Shown here: in pieces, positions 54,745 through 62,119 of the stretch | Position numbering within the stretch: the first letter of the stretch is position 1 | Layout: each line of letters opens with the position of its first letter | DNA from: Thiomicrorhabdus sp. Milos-T2 | GTDB taxonomy: Bacteria > Pseudomonadota > Gammaproteobacteria > Thiomicrospirales > Thiomicrospiraceae | DNA: 64,000 bases | Direction of reading: 5' to 3' | Assembly (NCBI RefSeq): GCF_000702325.1 | Contig: NZ_KL370891.1 | Location: forward strand, 1,755,306 to 1,819,305 | Position numbers and translations under genes: made by a program | The notes under the pieces: generated by a model | The model's input: the letters and a program-made list of their open reading frames with translations, nothing else | Told to the model about the DNA's origin: nothing | Database searches by the model: none

Positions 54745-54903
54745 GAGACCTTTGCACGAGATAGGTGCGAAAGAAAAATGAGAGAAAATTTGCCTGATTG
54801 CGGCGGAAAAAGCAGGGAATAGCTAGCTATTCGCAATTTTTTCAACAAAAATCGGGTAAATTTTAACCATTTTTACTCGTGCATACTCTCGTGCAAAGGT
54901 CTC
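54745..54903. mobile_element. GAGACC-type MITE, copy F (159 bp)
   Basis: Flanks TACTT and TATTT are an imperfect 5-bp duplication (4/5). Unlike the other gene-proximal copies, the left end (GAGATAGGTGCGAAAG side) faces the nearby gene, ppiC. Confidence 0.87.
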
Positions 54904-55042
54904 TATTTAGATATCTTTGCTTAAATTTAGTCTGCAAAGGCTTCTAATATAGCCACTTAAAATTCAATATAGGGTTTAAATTGAAAGTTTCAAGCTTTAA
55001 GAGATATTTTTCACCTTTTCCTGCCACCTTGTGGTCGACTAG

Positions 55043-55309
55043 GTAGTCGACTCTGGATCTCTAATTTAAATTATGTGGGACGTTTAAGCTTGTAGGCTCT
55101 AGGCGTGGACTGCAGATAATGGTTATTCCATTATCAAGTTACACAACAACGAGCATGCATGCTTAAACGCCCACCCGAAGGGGCGCCACCAGTTTTCACT
55201 CCACTACGTTAGAATTGCTCTTGTTATCTAGATACCATTTATCAATTCTGCCTTGTTGAGCAAAAACTGGTTTTGCCATAAATTAAATTAGTGATTCAGA
55301 GTCGACTAC
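55043..55309. other. Structured element with 33-bp inverted ends before hmgR
   Basis: The bases 55043-55075 and 55277-55309 are inverted repeats matching at 30 of 33 positions (GTAGTCGACTCTGGATC... against ...GATTCAGAGTCGACTAC). Inside are further stems: GTGGGACGTTTAAGC (55075-55089) with GCTTAAACGCCCAC (55161-55174); GATAATGG with CCATTATC near 55115-55135; CCAGTTTT near 55190 with AAAACTGG near 55263; AGAATTG near 55211 with CAATTCT near 55243. A hairpin GTCGACTAGGTAGTCGAC (55034-55051) overlaps the left end. It could be a structured RNA leader, a cruciform, or a mobile element. No second copy is in the window. Confidence 0.6.
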
Positions 55310-55324
55310 GTAGGGTTGCTCATC

Positions 55325-55330
55325 TATAAT
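55325..55330 (+). promoter_or_regulatory. -10 hexamer TATAAT directly before hmgR
   Basis: A consensus TATAAT ends seven bases before the hmgR ATG at 55337, and no Shine-Dalgarno precedes the ATG. Initiation at the usual distance would begin at the A of ATG, giving a leaderless mRNA. No strong -35 is seen 17 bases upstream. Confidence 0.5.
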
Positions 55331-55336
55331 ACGGCT

Positions 55337-56413
55337 ATGACTAAACAGACAGAAAACCTAACCCAATCGTTTGCTTCTATTCCAATGCAGGCAGTAGGCC
55401 CATTTAAATTAATTGGCGACGTTGAGGTCGATGACTTAATGGTGCCAATGGCAACTTATGAAACTCCGCTTTGGCCATCCGTTGCGCGCGGTGCTCGTGT
55501 CGCAGCGCATTCAGGCGGTATTCGGGTAACGGTAGTGGATGAGCGTATGACACGTTCTGTATTGTTACAGGCACAGAATGCGGGTATTGCGGCGTTAAGA
55601 CTTAAACAAATTCAGGCTGAACATGACCAACTCCAAGAAGTAGTCTCCAAAACCAGTCGTTTTGCTAAATTAATTGACACTCATTATCAAGTCGTTGGTA
55701 ACTTAATTTATTTACGCCTTGAATTTCATACGGGTGATGCATCTGGTCATAACATGGTGACTAATGCCGCTGACAAAATTTTACCTTGGTTACTAGAGCG
55801 CTATAGTGATTTAAGCTATGTCTCAATTTCTGCCAATTACTGCACAGATAAAAAGGTTTCTGCGGTTAACGGTATTTTGGGTAGAGGTAAGTATGTCGTT
55901 TGTGAAACCACAATTCCTAAAAAGTTCTGTAAACGCTTTTTAAAAACAACACCAGAAGCGTTAGTTGATTTACACATCAAAAAAGACCTCATTGGTAGTA
56001 TTGTCTCAGGCGGCCTACGTTCAGCTAATGCTCACGTTGCCAATATGTTGTTAGGCTTTTATTTAGCAACTGGCCAAGATGCCGCTAATATTGTTGAAGG
56101 CTCACAAGCCATTAACCATGCTGAAGTTACTCCAGAAGGTGATTTGTATTTTTCTAGCACCCTACCCAACTTAATTGTGGGAACCGTCGGTAACGGTAAA
56201 GGACTAGACTTTGTATTGGACAACCTAACTCTTCTTGGCTGCGCTAACAATAATGCTTCACCCGGTGAAAATGCTCGCCGATTAGCTTGTATTGCGGGTG
56301 CTACCGCATTTTGTGGAGAGCTATCTTTACTTGCTGCACAAACTAATCCAGGTGAATTAATGGAAGCACACATCAAACTAGAACGTTCGCATAATGCGTC
56401 CGAAAACGCATAA
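55337..56413 (+). CDS. Hydroxymethylglutaryl-CoA reductase
   Basis: Reduces HMG-CoA to mevalonate with NAD(P)H, the committed step of the mevalonate route. The 358-aa catalytic domain has no membrane anchor. Recognisable are VARGARVAAHSGGIRV, TGDASGHNMVTNAAD (counterpart of the class I GDAMGMNM region), VSAVNGILGRGKYVVCE with the catalytic Lys region, VGTVGNGKGL, and a C-terminal His (MEAHIKLERSHN). ATG at 55337 is taken because no ribosome site supports the upstream TTG. It is the first gene of the locus and follows the structured element. Confidence 0.9.
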   Translation: MTKQTENLTQSFASIPMQAVGPFKLIGDVEVDDLMVPMATYETPLWPSVARGARVAAHSGGIRVTVVDERMTRSVLLQAQNAGIAALRLKQIQAEHDQLQEVVSKTSRFAKLIDTHYQVVGNLIYLRLEFHTGDASGHNMVTNAADKILPWLLERYSDLSYVSISANYCTDKKVSAVNGILGRGKYVVCETTIPKKFCKRFLKTTPEALVDLHIKKDLIGSIVSGGLRSANAHVANMLLGFYLATGQDAANIVEGSQAINHAEVTPEGDLYFSSTLPNLIVGTVGNGKGLDFVLDNLTLLGCANNNASPGENARRLACIAGATAFCGELSLLAAQTNPGELMEAHIKLERSHNASENA

Positions 56414-56435
56414 CGCCAACTGAGCCTATTCAAGA

Positions 56436-57494
56436 ATGAGTCATTCCAGCCAAACTCCACCGCCAATTGAAGATTTAGCCCAACAAGTAACAGATAGAAA
56501 GCAAGATCATATTGATGCGGTACTCAACGACCCATTAGTTGAACGAAATGCTCAAGGCTTTGACACCATTAAGCTCCTGCATCGAGCACTTCCTGAGTGT
56601 GATTTCAGCAGCATTGATACCTCTACCCATTTTTTAGATAAACGCATTCAATTTCCATTCTTAATTTCTTCTATGACGGGTGGAGCTTCACAAAATTTAG
56701 GTTCAATAAATCGCCATCTAGCTGAAGCCGCAGAAGCCTGCAATGTACCGATGGCTGTTGGCTCTCAAAGAGCGATGATTATTGATAAAACTGCCCAAAA
56801 AAGCTTTGATATTAGACCGTTCGCCCCCAATATTCCTCTTATTGCTAACTTGGGTGCGGTACAACTTAATTATGGTTTTGGTGAAGATGAAGCACGCAGA
56901 GCGATTGATTGCTTGCAAGCAGATGCACTCTATTTACACCTAAACCCTTTGCAAGAAGTGGTTCAACCTGAAGGCGATACCAACTTTGCTAACTTAGCTG
57001 AAAAGATTCATTCATTAGCTGAAAAAATTGATATTCCTATTATTCTTAAAGAAGTGGGTTCTGGCCTTTCTCCCCAAGACATTGAATTAGGCATCGCCGC
57101 AGGCATTAAGTATTTTGATCTTGCTGGCCGTGGCGGTACGTCATGGAGTCGTATTGAGGCTCATCGTTCAGACAATGATTTAGGAATTTTGTTCCAAGAT
57201 TGGGGATTAACTGCCGTTGAGAGCTTGCAATTAAGCGCGCCTTATCAAGAAAAAGCACAGTTTATTGCCAGTGGTGGAATACGAAACGGAATAGACATGA
57301 TAAAAGCTGTTATAATGGGCGGTCGATTATGCGGGGTTGCTGCACCTTTACTCACCCCAGCCCAAGAGTCAACCGATAAAGTTGTCACTAAAATCGAACA
57401 ATTTAAGCAAGAATTTCAAACAGCGCAATTCTTGCTCGGCGCGGCCAATACCGAGGCTCTGCACTTAAATACCGCTTTGATTTCGCCTCTTTAA
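56436..57494 (+). CDS. fni: Isopentenyl-diphosphate isomerase, type 2 (FMN-dependent)
   Basis: Interconverts IPP and DMAPP using reduced FMN. The 352-aa protein begins with the substrate region RKQDHIDAVL and carries PFLISSMTGGASQNLGSINR, VPMAVGSQRAMI, YLHLNPLQEVVQPEGDTNF, LKEVGSGLS, FDLAGRGGTSWSRIE and ASGGIRNGIDMIKAVIMGG, the FMN phosphate site. It lies 22 bases after hmgR. Type 2 isomerases usually accompany mevalonate genes, as here. Confidence 0.96.
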   Translation: MSHSSQTPPPIEDLAQQVTDRKQDHIDAVLNDPLVERNAQGFDTIKLLHRALPECDFSSIDTSTHFLDKRIQFPFLISSMTGGASQNLGSINRHLAEAAEACNVPMAVGSQRAMIIDKTAQKSFDIRPFAPNIPLIANLGAVQLNYGFGEDEARRAIDCLQADALYLHLNPLQEVVQPEGDTNFANLAEKIHSLAEKIDIPIILKEVGSGLSPQDIELGIAAGIKYFDLAGRGGTSWSRIEAHRSDNDLGILFQDWGLTAVESLQLSAPYQEKAQFIASGGIRNGIDMIKAVIMGGRLCGVAAPLLTPAQESTDKVVTKIEQFKQEFQTAQFLLGAANTEALHLNTALISPL

Positions 57495-57582
57495 CAGGCC
57501 AAAAATTAAAGATGATTTACAACCCATTATTCATCGTAAAGCTTCAATGAATAAAAGAACTAGAACGAATCCACTTTAGATT

Positions 57583-58758
57583 ATGAAAGTAGGCATTGAT
57601 TTAATCCATTTCGCAACAGCAGACTATTATTTAGGTTTAGATACCTTTGCTGCTGAAAAGCACATAGATGTTGAAAAATTCACAATAGGCATTGGCCAAG
57701 AAAAGATGTCAATTGCTCCACCAGATGAAGATGTGGTGAGCTTAGCTGCCAAAGCCGCTGCACCTATATTAGAGCACATTGAGGCTAATGAAATTAGTGC
57801 TGTTTTGTTTGCGACCGAAACGGGCGTTGACCAATCTAAATCTGCAGGTGCCTTTTTACATGGCTTATTAGGCCTATCAAACCGTTGTCGAGTTATTGAA
57901 CTTAAGCACGCTTGTTATGCAGGGGCTGCCGCATTACAAATGGCGACCAGTATGATTCGAGCGAATCCTAAAGAGAAAATTCTGGTCATTGCCGCTGATA
58001 TTGCTAAATACGATGTCGATACCTCAGGCGAAGCCACTCAAGGCTGTGGAGCAGTCGCCATGTTGGTCACCGAAGCACCACGTATCATCGAAATAGAGCC
58101 CGGTTCAGGTTTTTATACTGATGATGTTATGGACTTTTGGCGCCCAAATCACAGAACAACCGCATTAGTGGATGGGAAATATTCCACCAAGGTTTATCTT
58201 AATAGCCTGAAACACGCTTGGAAACATTTTACTGAACAGACAAACCGTACCTTTGATGACATTGATTATTTCTGTTACCACATTCCTTTTACTAAAATGG
58301 CTGAAAAAGCCCATAAAACTCTAGTAAAGAAAGTGGGGGCAAAACTGACTCAAGCTCAAATAGATGCACAAACTTTACCTAGCCAGTTATATAACCGTAT
58401 TGTTGGAAATAGTTATAGTGCCTCATTATTTGTGGGATTCATTTCTCTGCTCGACAATATTGATAGCCATTTGCATAACCTAGAAGGCAAACGTGTTAGT
58501 TTCTTTAGTTATGGCTCAGGCTGTGTGGCAGAGTTTTTTACAGGTGTTATTCAACCTGGATATCAAAAGGTACTTATGACGGATGAGCATAAAACCACCA
58601 TTGCCCACCGCCAGGCTTTAAGCTATCAAGAATACCTTGATTTCTACCACAACGTTGACAATGCTTTAGAAAATGTTGTTTTTCCTGTAAACAATCAGGG
58701 ACCATACCGTTTAGCGGGCATAAAAGATCATAAACGTTATTACGAAAAGTCTCACTAA
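57583..58758 (+). CDS. mvaS: Hydroxymethylglutaryl-CoA synthase
   Basis: Condenses acetyl-CoA with acetoacetyl-CoA to HMG-CoA. The 391-aa thiolase-fold protein has the catalytic Glu79 (FATETGVDQSKSAG), nucleophile Cys111 (ELKHACYAGAAAL) and the catalytic His in YHIPFTKMAEKAH, at the numbering known for bacterial MvaS. GNSYSASLFVGFISLLD and FSYGSGCVAEFF are also conserved. It lies 88 bases after the isomerase. An acetoacetyl-CoA thiolase is not encoded in the window and must come from elsewhere. Confidence 0.96.
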   Translation: MKVGIDLIHFATADYYLGLDTFAAEKHIDVEKFTIGIGQEKMSIAPPDEDVVSLAAKAAAPILEHIEANEISAVLFATETGVDQSKSAGAFLHGLLGLSNRCRVIELKHACYAGAAALQMATSMIRANPKEKILVIAADIAKYDVDTSGEATQGCGAVAMLVTEAPRIIEIEPGSGFYTDDVMDFWRPNHRTTALVDGKYSTKVYLNSLKHAWKHFTEQTNRTFDDIDYFCYHIPFTKMAEKAHKTLVKKVGAKLTQAQIDAQTLPSQLYNRIVGNSYSASLFVGFISLLDNIDSHLHNLEGKRVSFFSYGSGCVAEFFTGVIQPGYQKVLMTDEHKTTIAHRQALSYQEYLDFYHNVDNALENVVFPVNNQGPYRLAGIKDHKRYYEKSH

Positions 58759-58813
58759 GCCAACCAGGTTAAGTTTAGTTAAGTTAAATTTTATTAAATG
58801 ATTTAAACTTAAT

Positions 58814-58973
58814 GAGACCTTTGCACGAGTGGGGCGCGAAAGAAAAATGTGATAAAAATTGTCTGATTTAGGCGAAAAATTTAGCTAATAGCAAGCTATT
58901 GGCAAATTTTTCAACAACAATCAGGCGGTTTTTAACCATTTTTATTCGTGCATCCATCTCGTGCAAAGGTCTC
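58814..58973. mobile_element. GAGACC-type MITE, copy G (160 bp)
   Basis: Ends GAGACCTTTGCACGAG and CTCGTGCAAAGGTCTC are intact; flanks TTAAT and TGAAT are an imperfect duplication (4/5). It splits the mevalonate genes between mvaS and the first kinase, with its right end 34 bases before the kinase start. The interior is the most diverged of the full copies (GATTTAGGCGAAAAAT). Confidence 0.85.
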
Positions 58974-59007
58974 TGAATATTAAGACTTTGAGACCTAGGA
59001 ATTTCCT

Positions 59008-60060
59008 GTGCACGATACTCCATCTATGCAAACAGTTTGTTCAGTTCCTGCTAAACTTATCCTTTCTGGTGAGCACTCGGTGCTTTATGACTGCTCTGCA
59101 TTAAGCATGGCCATAAAACTGTTTACCCATTGCGAATGTCGTTTTACCCCCTGCTCACCCAACCAAAGCTCGGTTACCATTGAGCTTAGTGATTTTAATG
59201 AGAAACACGCTTTCCCACAGCCTGTATGGCAACATTTAGCCACCAGTATTGAAACCCGCTACCAACTCTTTCTTAATAAAAATGCAGCCATTCAAAGCGT
59301 TTTATCAAAGCCAATCGATTTAATCATTGTCACCCTGCATCATTTTGATGTTTTTCACACGATAAAAAGTGGCCATTGGCATTTTAAAATACACTCAGAA
59401 GTTCCTATAGGAAAAGGTCTAGGTAGTTCTGCCAGCGTAATCCTCAGCGTTTTAGTGAGTTTATTAAAACTTCATGAAGTCGAACTCGAAAAAGAAACTT
59501 TATTGGCTTTAGCCCGAAAAATTGAATCTCGTCAACACGGACAGTCAAGTGGTATCGATCCCGCAACGATGATTTATGGAGGGCTGTTAGAGTTTCACTC
59601 TCATCACTCCACAAAACAGTTCGACTCTCATAAATTTAAAGCGTGGTTAATTGACACTGGAGCTCCGGTTAGTTCAACTGGGCAGGCTGTTTCGCATGTT
59701 CACCAAGAGTTCTCTAAAGATAAGGCTTTGTGGGAATCTTTTGAAAAAACAACGCAAAAAATCCACCAGGCCTGGTCAATTCAAAACAGCCAACAATTCT
59801 ATGAAGGCATTCAAGAAAATCAAACTCTTTTAGAAAAAATTGGGGTGGTTCCAGCTAAAGTTTCAACTTTTATTGCTGAATTAAAAAGTGATTACAATGC
59901 CGTTGCCAAAGTCTGTGGCTCAGGAAGCATTAAAGGCGACCATGCTGGTGTTGTCATCTGCTTTTCTGAACAAGAGCCTAAAGAACTCTGTGCAAAATAT
60001 GATTATACTTGCCGAGCGATTAACGTCTCTAACGAAGGGCCAGTATGTCATCAAAACTAA
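59008..60060 (+). CDS. GHMP kinase, mevalonate kinase-like (first of two)
   Basis: The 350-aa protein belongs to the GHMP family: VPAKLILSGEHSVLYDCSAL at the N-terminus, the ATP loop PIGKGLGSSASVILSVL, GQSSGIDPATMIYGG with the catalytic Asp region, and the C-terminal VCGSGSIKGDHAG. GTG at 59008 is chosen because AGGA lies seven bases upstream; an ATG 18 bases later is further from it. It overlaps the next kinase by 16 bases. One of the two kinases should phosphorylate mevalonate and the other phosphomevalonate; which is which is unresolved. One ACCAGGCCTGGT site encodes HQAWS. Confidence 0.9.
   Translation: MHDTPSMQTVCSVPAKLILSGEHSVLYDCSALSMAIKLFTHCECRFTPCSPNQSSVTIELSDFNEKHAFPQPVWQHLATSIETRYQLFLNKNAAIQSVLSKPIDLIIVTLHHFDVFHTIKSGHWHFKIHSEVPIGKGLGSSASVILSVLVSLLKLHEVELEKETLLALARKIESRQHGQSSGIDPATMIYGGLLEFHSHHSTKQFDSHKFKAWLIDTGAPVSSTGQAVSHVHQEFSKDKALWESFEKTTQKIHQAWSIQNSQQFYEGIQENQTLLEKIGVVPAKVSTFIAELKSDYNAVAKVCGSGSIKGDHAGVVICFSEQEPKELCAKYDYTCRAINVSNEGPVCHQN
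59765..59776. repeat. ACCAGGCCTGGT palindrome in the first GHMP kinase gene
   Basis: Exact copy in the coding sequence, read in the Q-A-W frame. Confidence 0.9.
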
Positions 60061-61034
60061 CCAATACGACAGACTGGCAAAGCCAAGCCCCAGCTAATAC
60101 CATAATATTAGGTGAACATAGCGTAGTTTACGGACATCCCGCCCTGGCTTGCGCTCTAAATCAATTTGTGAACATTCAATGGCAAAAACGCAATGATTCT
60201 GCGATTAATATCTACTCTGAGCTCGGTGAACATCATACCCAATTGGAACAGATCACCGTTCACCCTAAACTTAATTTTGCCGTATCAGCACTGCAAGCTT
60301 TTCAAAAGGATATCCCCTTTGGGTTAGACCTTAAAATAGAGAGTGATTTTTCTTCAACTATCGGCCTGGGTAGTTCTGCCGCGGTTTTAGCCGCTATGCT
60401 TTCTGGTTTAAATAAGATTTGTAACACGCAATATGATTTAGTCACCTTATTTGAAATCGGTCATCAAATTATTTTAGATATTCAAGGCCGAGGTTCAGGA
60501 ACAGATTTAGCTACGAGTTTAGCGGGTGGCATGATTTATTTTCAGCCTAAAACAGAACAAAATCCTCTACCCATTATTCAAAAACTTGATATCTCTTTAC
60601 CCATAATTTTAATCTATGCAGGCTATAAAACCCCTACTGCAGAGGTTCTAAAACAAGTGGCTGAGGCCTGGAAAGAAAAACCTCATGAATTGGAGATGCT
60701 TTATCGCTCAATGGCTAAAGTCACAAAGAATGGTTTTAGCGCTCTACAAAGAAATAGATTAACGGCTTTTTATGAGGCTTGTGATCAATATCAAGCCCTT
60801 ATGACTCAATTAGGGGTTAATGATAAAACCTTACAAAAAATTATAAAGACTCTCTATGAATGTTCTTCTATTCATAGCGCCAAAATCTCGGGCTCAGGAT
60901 TAGGCGACTGTGTTTTAGGATTAGGAGATTTACAGGCATGCGACACCACTACGAAAAATATATTGAATCAATACCAATCGATTAGCATTGAAATCACTAA
61001 AAAAGGCTCTAGGTGTTTATCAAATGCCTCTTAG
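60045..61034 (+). CDS. GHMP kinase, mevalonate kinase-like (second of two)
   Basis: The 329-aa protein has the same layout: APANTIILGEHSVVYGHPALACAL, STIGLGSSAAVLAAMLSGL, QGRGSGTDLATSLAGGMIYF and AKISGSGLGDCVLG. The GEHxVVYGxPAL start is closer to canonical mevalonate kinases than its neighbour's. Its start overlaps the upstream kinase by 16 bases, so translation is probably coupled. Together the two kinases would take mevalonate to diphosphomevalonate for the decarboxylase that follows. Confidence 0.9.
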   Translation: MSSKLTNTTDWQSQAPANTIILGEHSVVYGHPALACALNQFVNIQWQKRNDSAINIYSELGEHHTQLEQITVHPKLNFAVSALQAFQKDIPFGLDLKIESDFSSTIGLGSSAAVLAAMLSGLNKICNTQYDLVTLFEIGHQIILDIQGRGSGTDLATSLAGGMIYFQPKTEQNPLPIIQKLDISLPIILIYAGYKTPTAEVLKQVAEAWKEKPHELEMLYRSMAKVTKNGFSALQRNRLTAFYEACDQYQALMTQLGVNDKTLQKIIKTLYECSSIHSAKISGSGLGDCVLGLGDLQACDTTTKNILNQYQSISIEITKKGSRCLSNAS

Positions 61035-61088
61035 TTAGGCTTTAAATCAATCTTTCTATATCACTCTTTCTTATATTACGGAAACCAC

Positions 61089-62117
61089 ATGTCTCAAGCG
61101 ATACAACAAAAATTTGTTCATCAAGTCATAGGACACTCTTCTGAACAAAACCGTTTGGCTACCACTAAAAAATTGGGAAAAGGCAAGGCGCCGGTAAACA
61201 TTGCATTAAGTAAATACTGGGGTAAAAGAGATTCAGTTTTAAACTTGCCGACCAATAGCAGTCTATCCATAAGCCTACCAGGCCTGGGTACAGAAACTAA
61301 AATTGAAGTCTTAAACCCGCAAACAACTCAAGAAGACCAAGTCTATTTGAATGGTCAGCCATTAGAGGCTAGCAATGCGTTTGCTAACCGCGTTAGCCGT
61401 TTTTTGAACTTTTTTAGAGCAACACCACAGACTTTTTTTAAGGTGACTACGGTTAACAGTGTTCCTACAGCGGCAGGATTAGCTTCATCAGCCTCTGGTT
61501 ATGCGGCTTTAGTGTTAGCGCTTAATGACCTTTTCTCTTGGAACTTAGACAATAAAGCTCTTTCTCTATTGGCTCGTTTTGGGAGTGGTAGTGCTAGCCG
61601 TTCTCTCTTTAGTGGTTTTGCCATTTGGCACCAAGGACAGCAGGCTGATGGCTTAGATAGCTATGCAGAAGCGATTGAAACCACTTGGCCCGAATTTTGT
61701 GTTGGCCTGCTTGAAATCGATGTTAAACAAAAGCCCGTAAGCTCTACTCAAGGTATGCAAAACACGGTTGAAACTTGTGCTTTATACCAGGCCTGGCCAA
61801 AACAAGCCAACCAAGATTTGCAAACCCTTTTAAAAGCGATAGAACTTAAGGACTTTGAAACACTTGGTAAAACGGCTGAACATAATGCTCTAACCATGCA
61901 TGCCACCATGATAGCAACCTGGCCACCGATTGTTTACTGGCAACCTGAGTCTGTTGAAGCGATGCATAAAATTTGGCACTTACGAGAACAAGGCGTACAG
62001 GTTTATTTTACGATGGATGCCGGCCCTAACTTAAAACTTCTCTTCTTAGAAACAGAAAAGCCTGCGATTAAGCAGGCTTTTAAAGCAATCAAAGTATTAG
62101 AACCGTTTAAGGATTAA
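61089..62117 (+). CDS. mvaD: Diphosphomevalonate decarboxylase
   Basis: Converts diphosphomevalonate to IPP with ATP-driven decarboxylation. The 342-aa protein has APVNIALSKYWGKRD, NLPTNSSLSISLPGLGT, VPTAAGLASSASGYAALVLAL, FGSGSASRSLFSGFAIW and TMDAGPNLKLL, all typical of the MvaD family. It ends the locus, and its stop is two bases from the end of convergent sspB. Two one-mismatch palindromes lie within (ACCAGGCCTGGG at 61277-61288, ACCAGGCCTGGC at 61786-61797). Confidence 0.95.
   Translation: MSQAIQQKFVHQVIGHSSEQNRLATTKKLGKGKAPVNIALSKYWGKRDSVLNLPTNSSLSISLPGLGTETKIEVLNPQTTQEDQVYLNGQPLEASNAFANRVSRFLNFFRATPQTFFKVTTVNSVPTAAGLASSASGYAALVLALNDLFSWNLDNKALSLLARFGSGSASRSLFSGFAIWHQGQQADGLDSYAEAIETTWPEFCVGLLEIDVKQKPVSSTQGMQNTVETCALYQAWPKQANQDLQTLLKAIELKDFETLGKTAEHNALTMHATMIATWPPIVYWQPESVEAMHKIWHLREQGVQVYFTMDAGPNLKLLFLETEKPAIKQAFKAIKVLEPFKD
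62056..62081. terminator. Terminator-like hairpin inside the mvaD 3' end
   Basis: AAAAGCCTGC-GATTAA-GCAGGCTTTT is a perfect 10-bp stem with a 6-base loop within the last 62 bases of mvaD, symmetric with A and T runs. It could terminate sspBA transcription coming from the right. For mvaD it would act before the stop codon, so use in that direction is doubtful. Confidence 0.55.
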
Positions 62118-62119
62118 GG

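Noticed and set aside
55030-55320. Integron attC site or 6S/tmRNA as explanation for the structured element
   Set aside because: No integron-like core pair in the expected arrangement, no integrase gene, no tmRNA tag or tRNA-like ends, and no 6S-type central bubble could be recognised.
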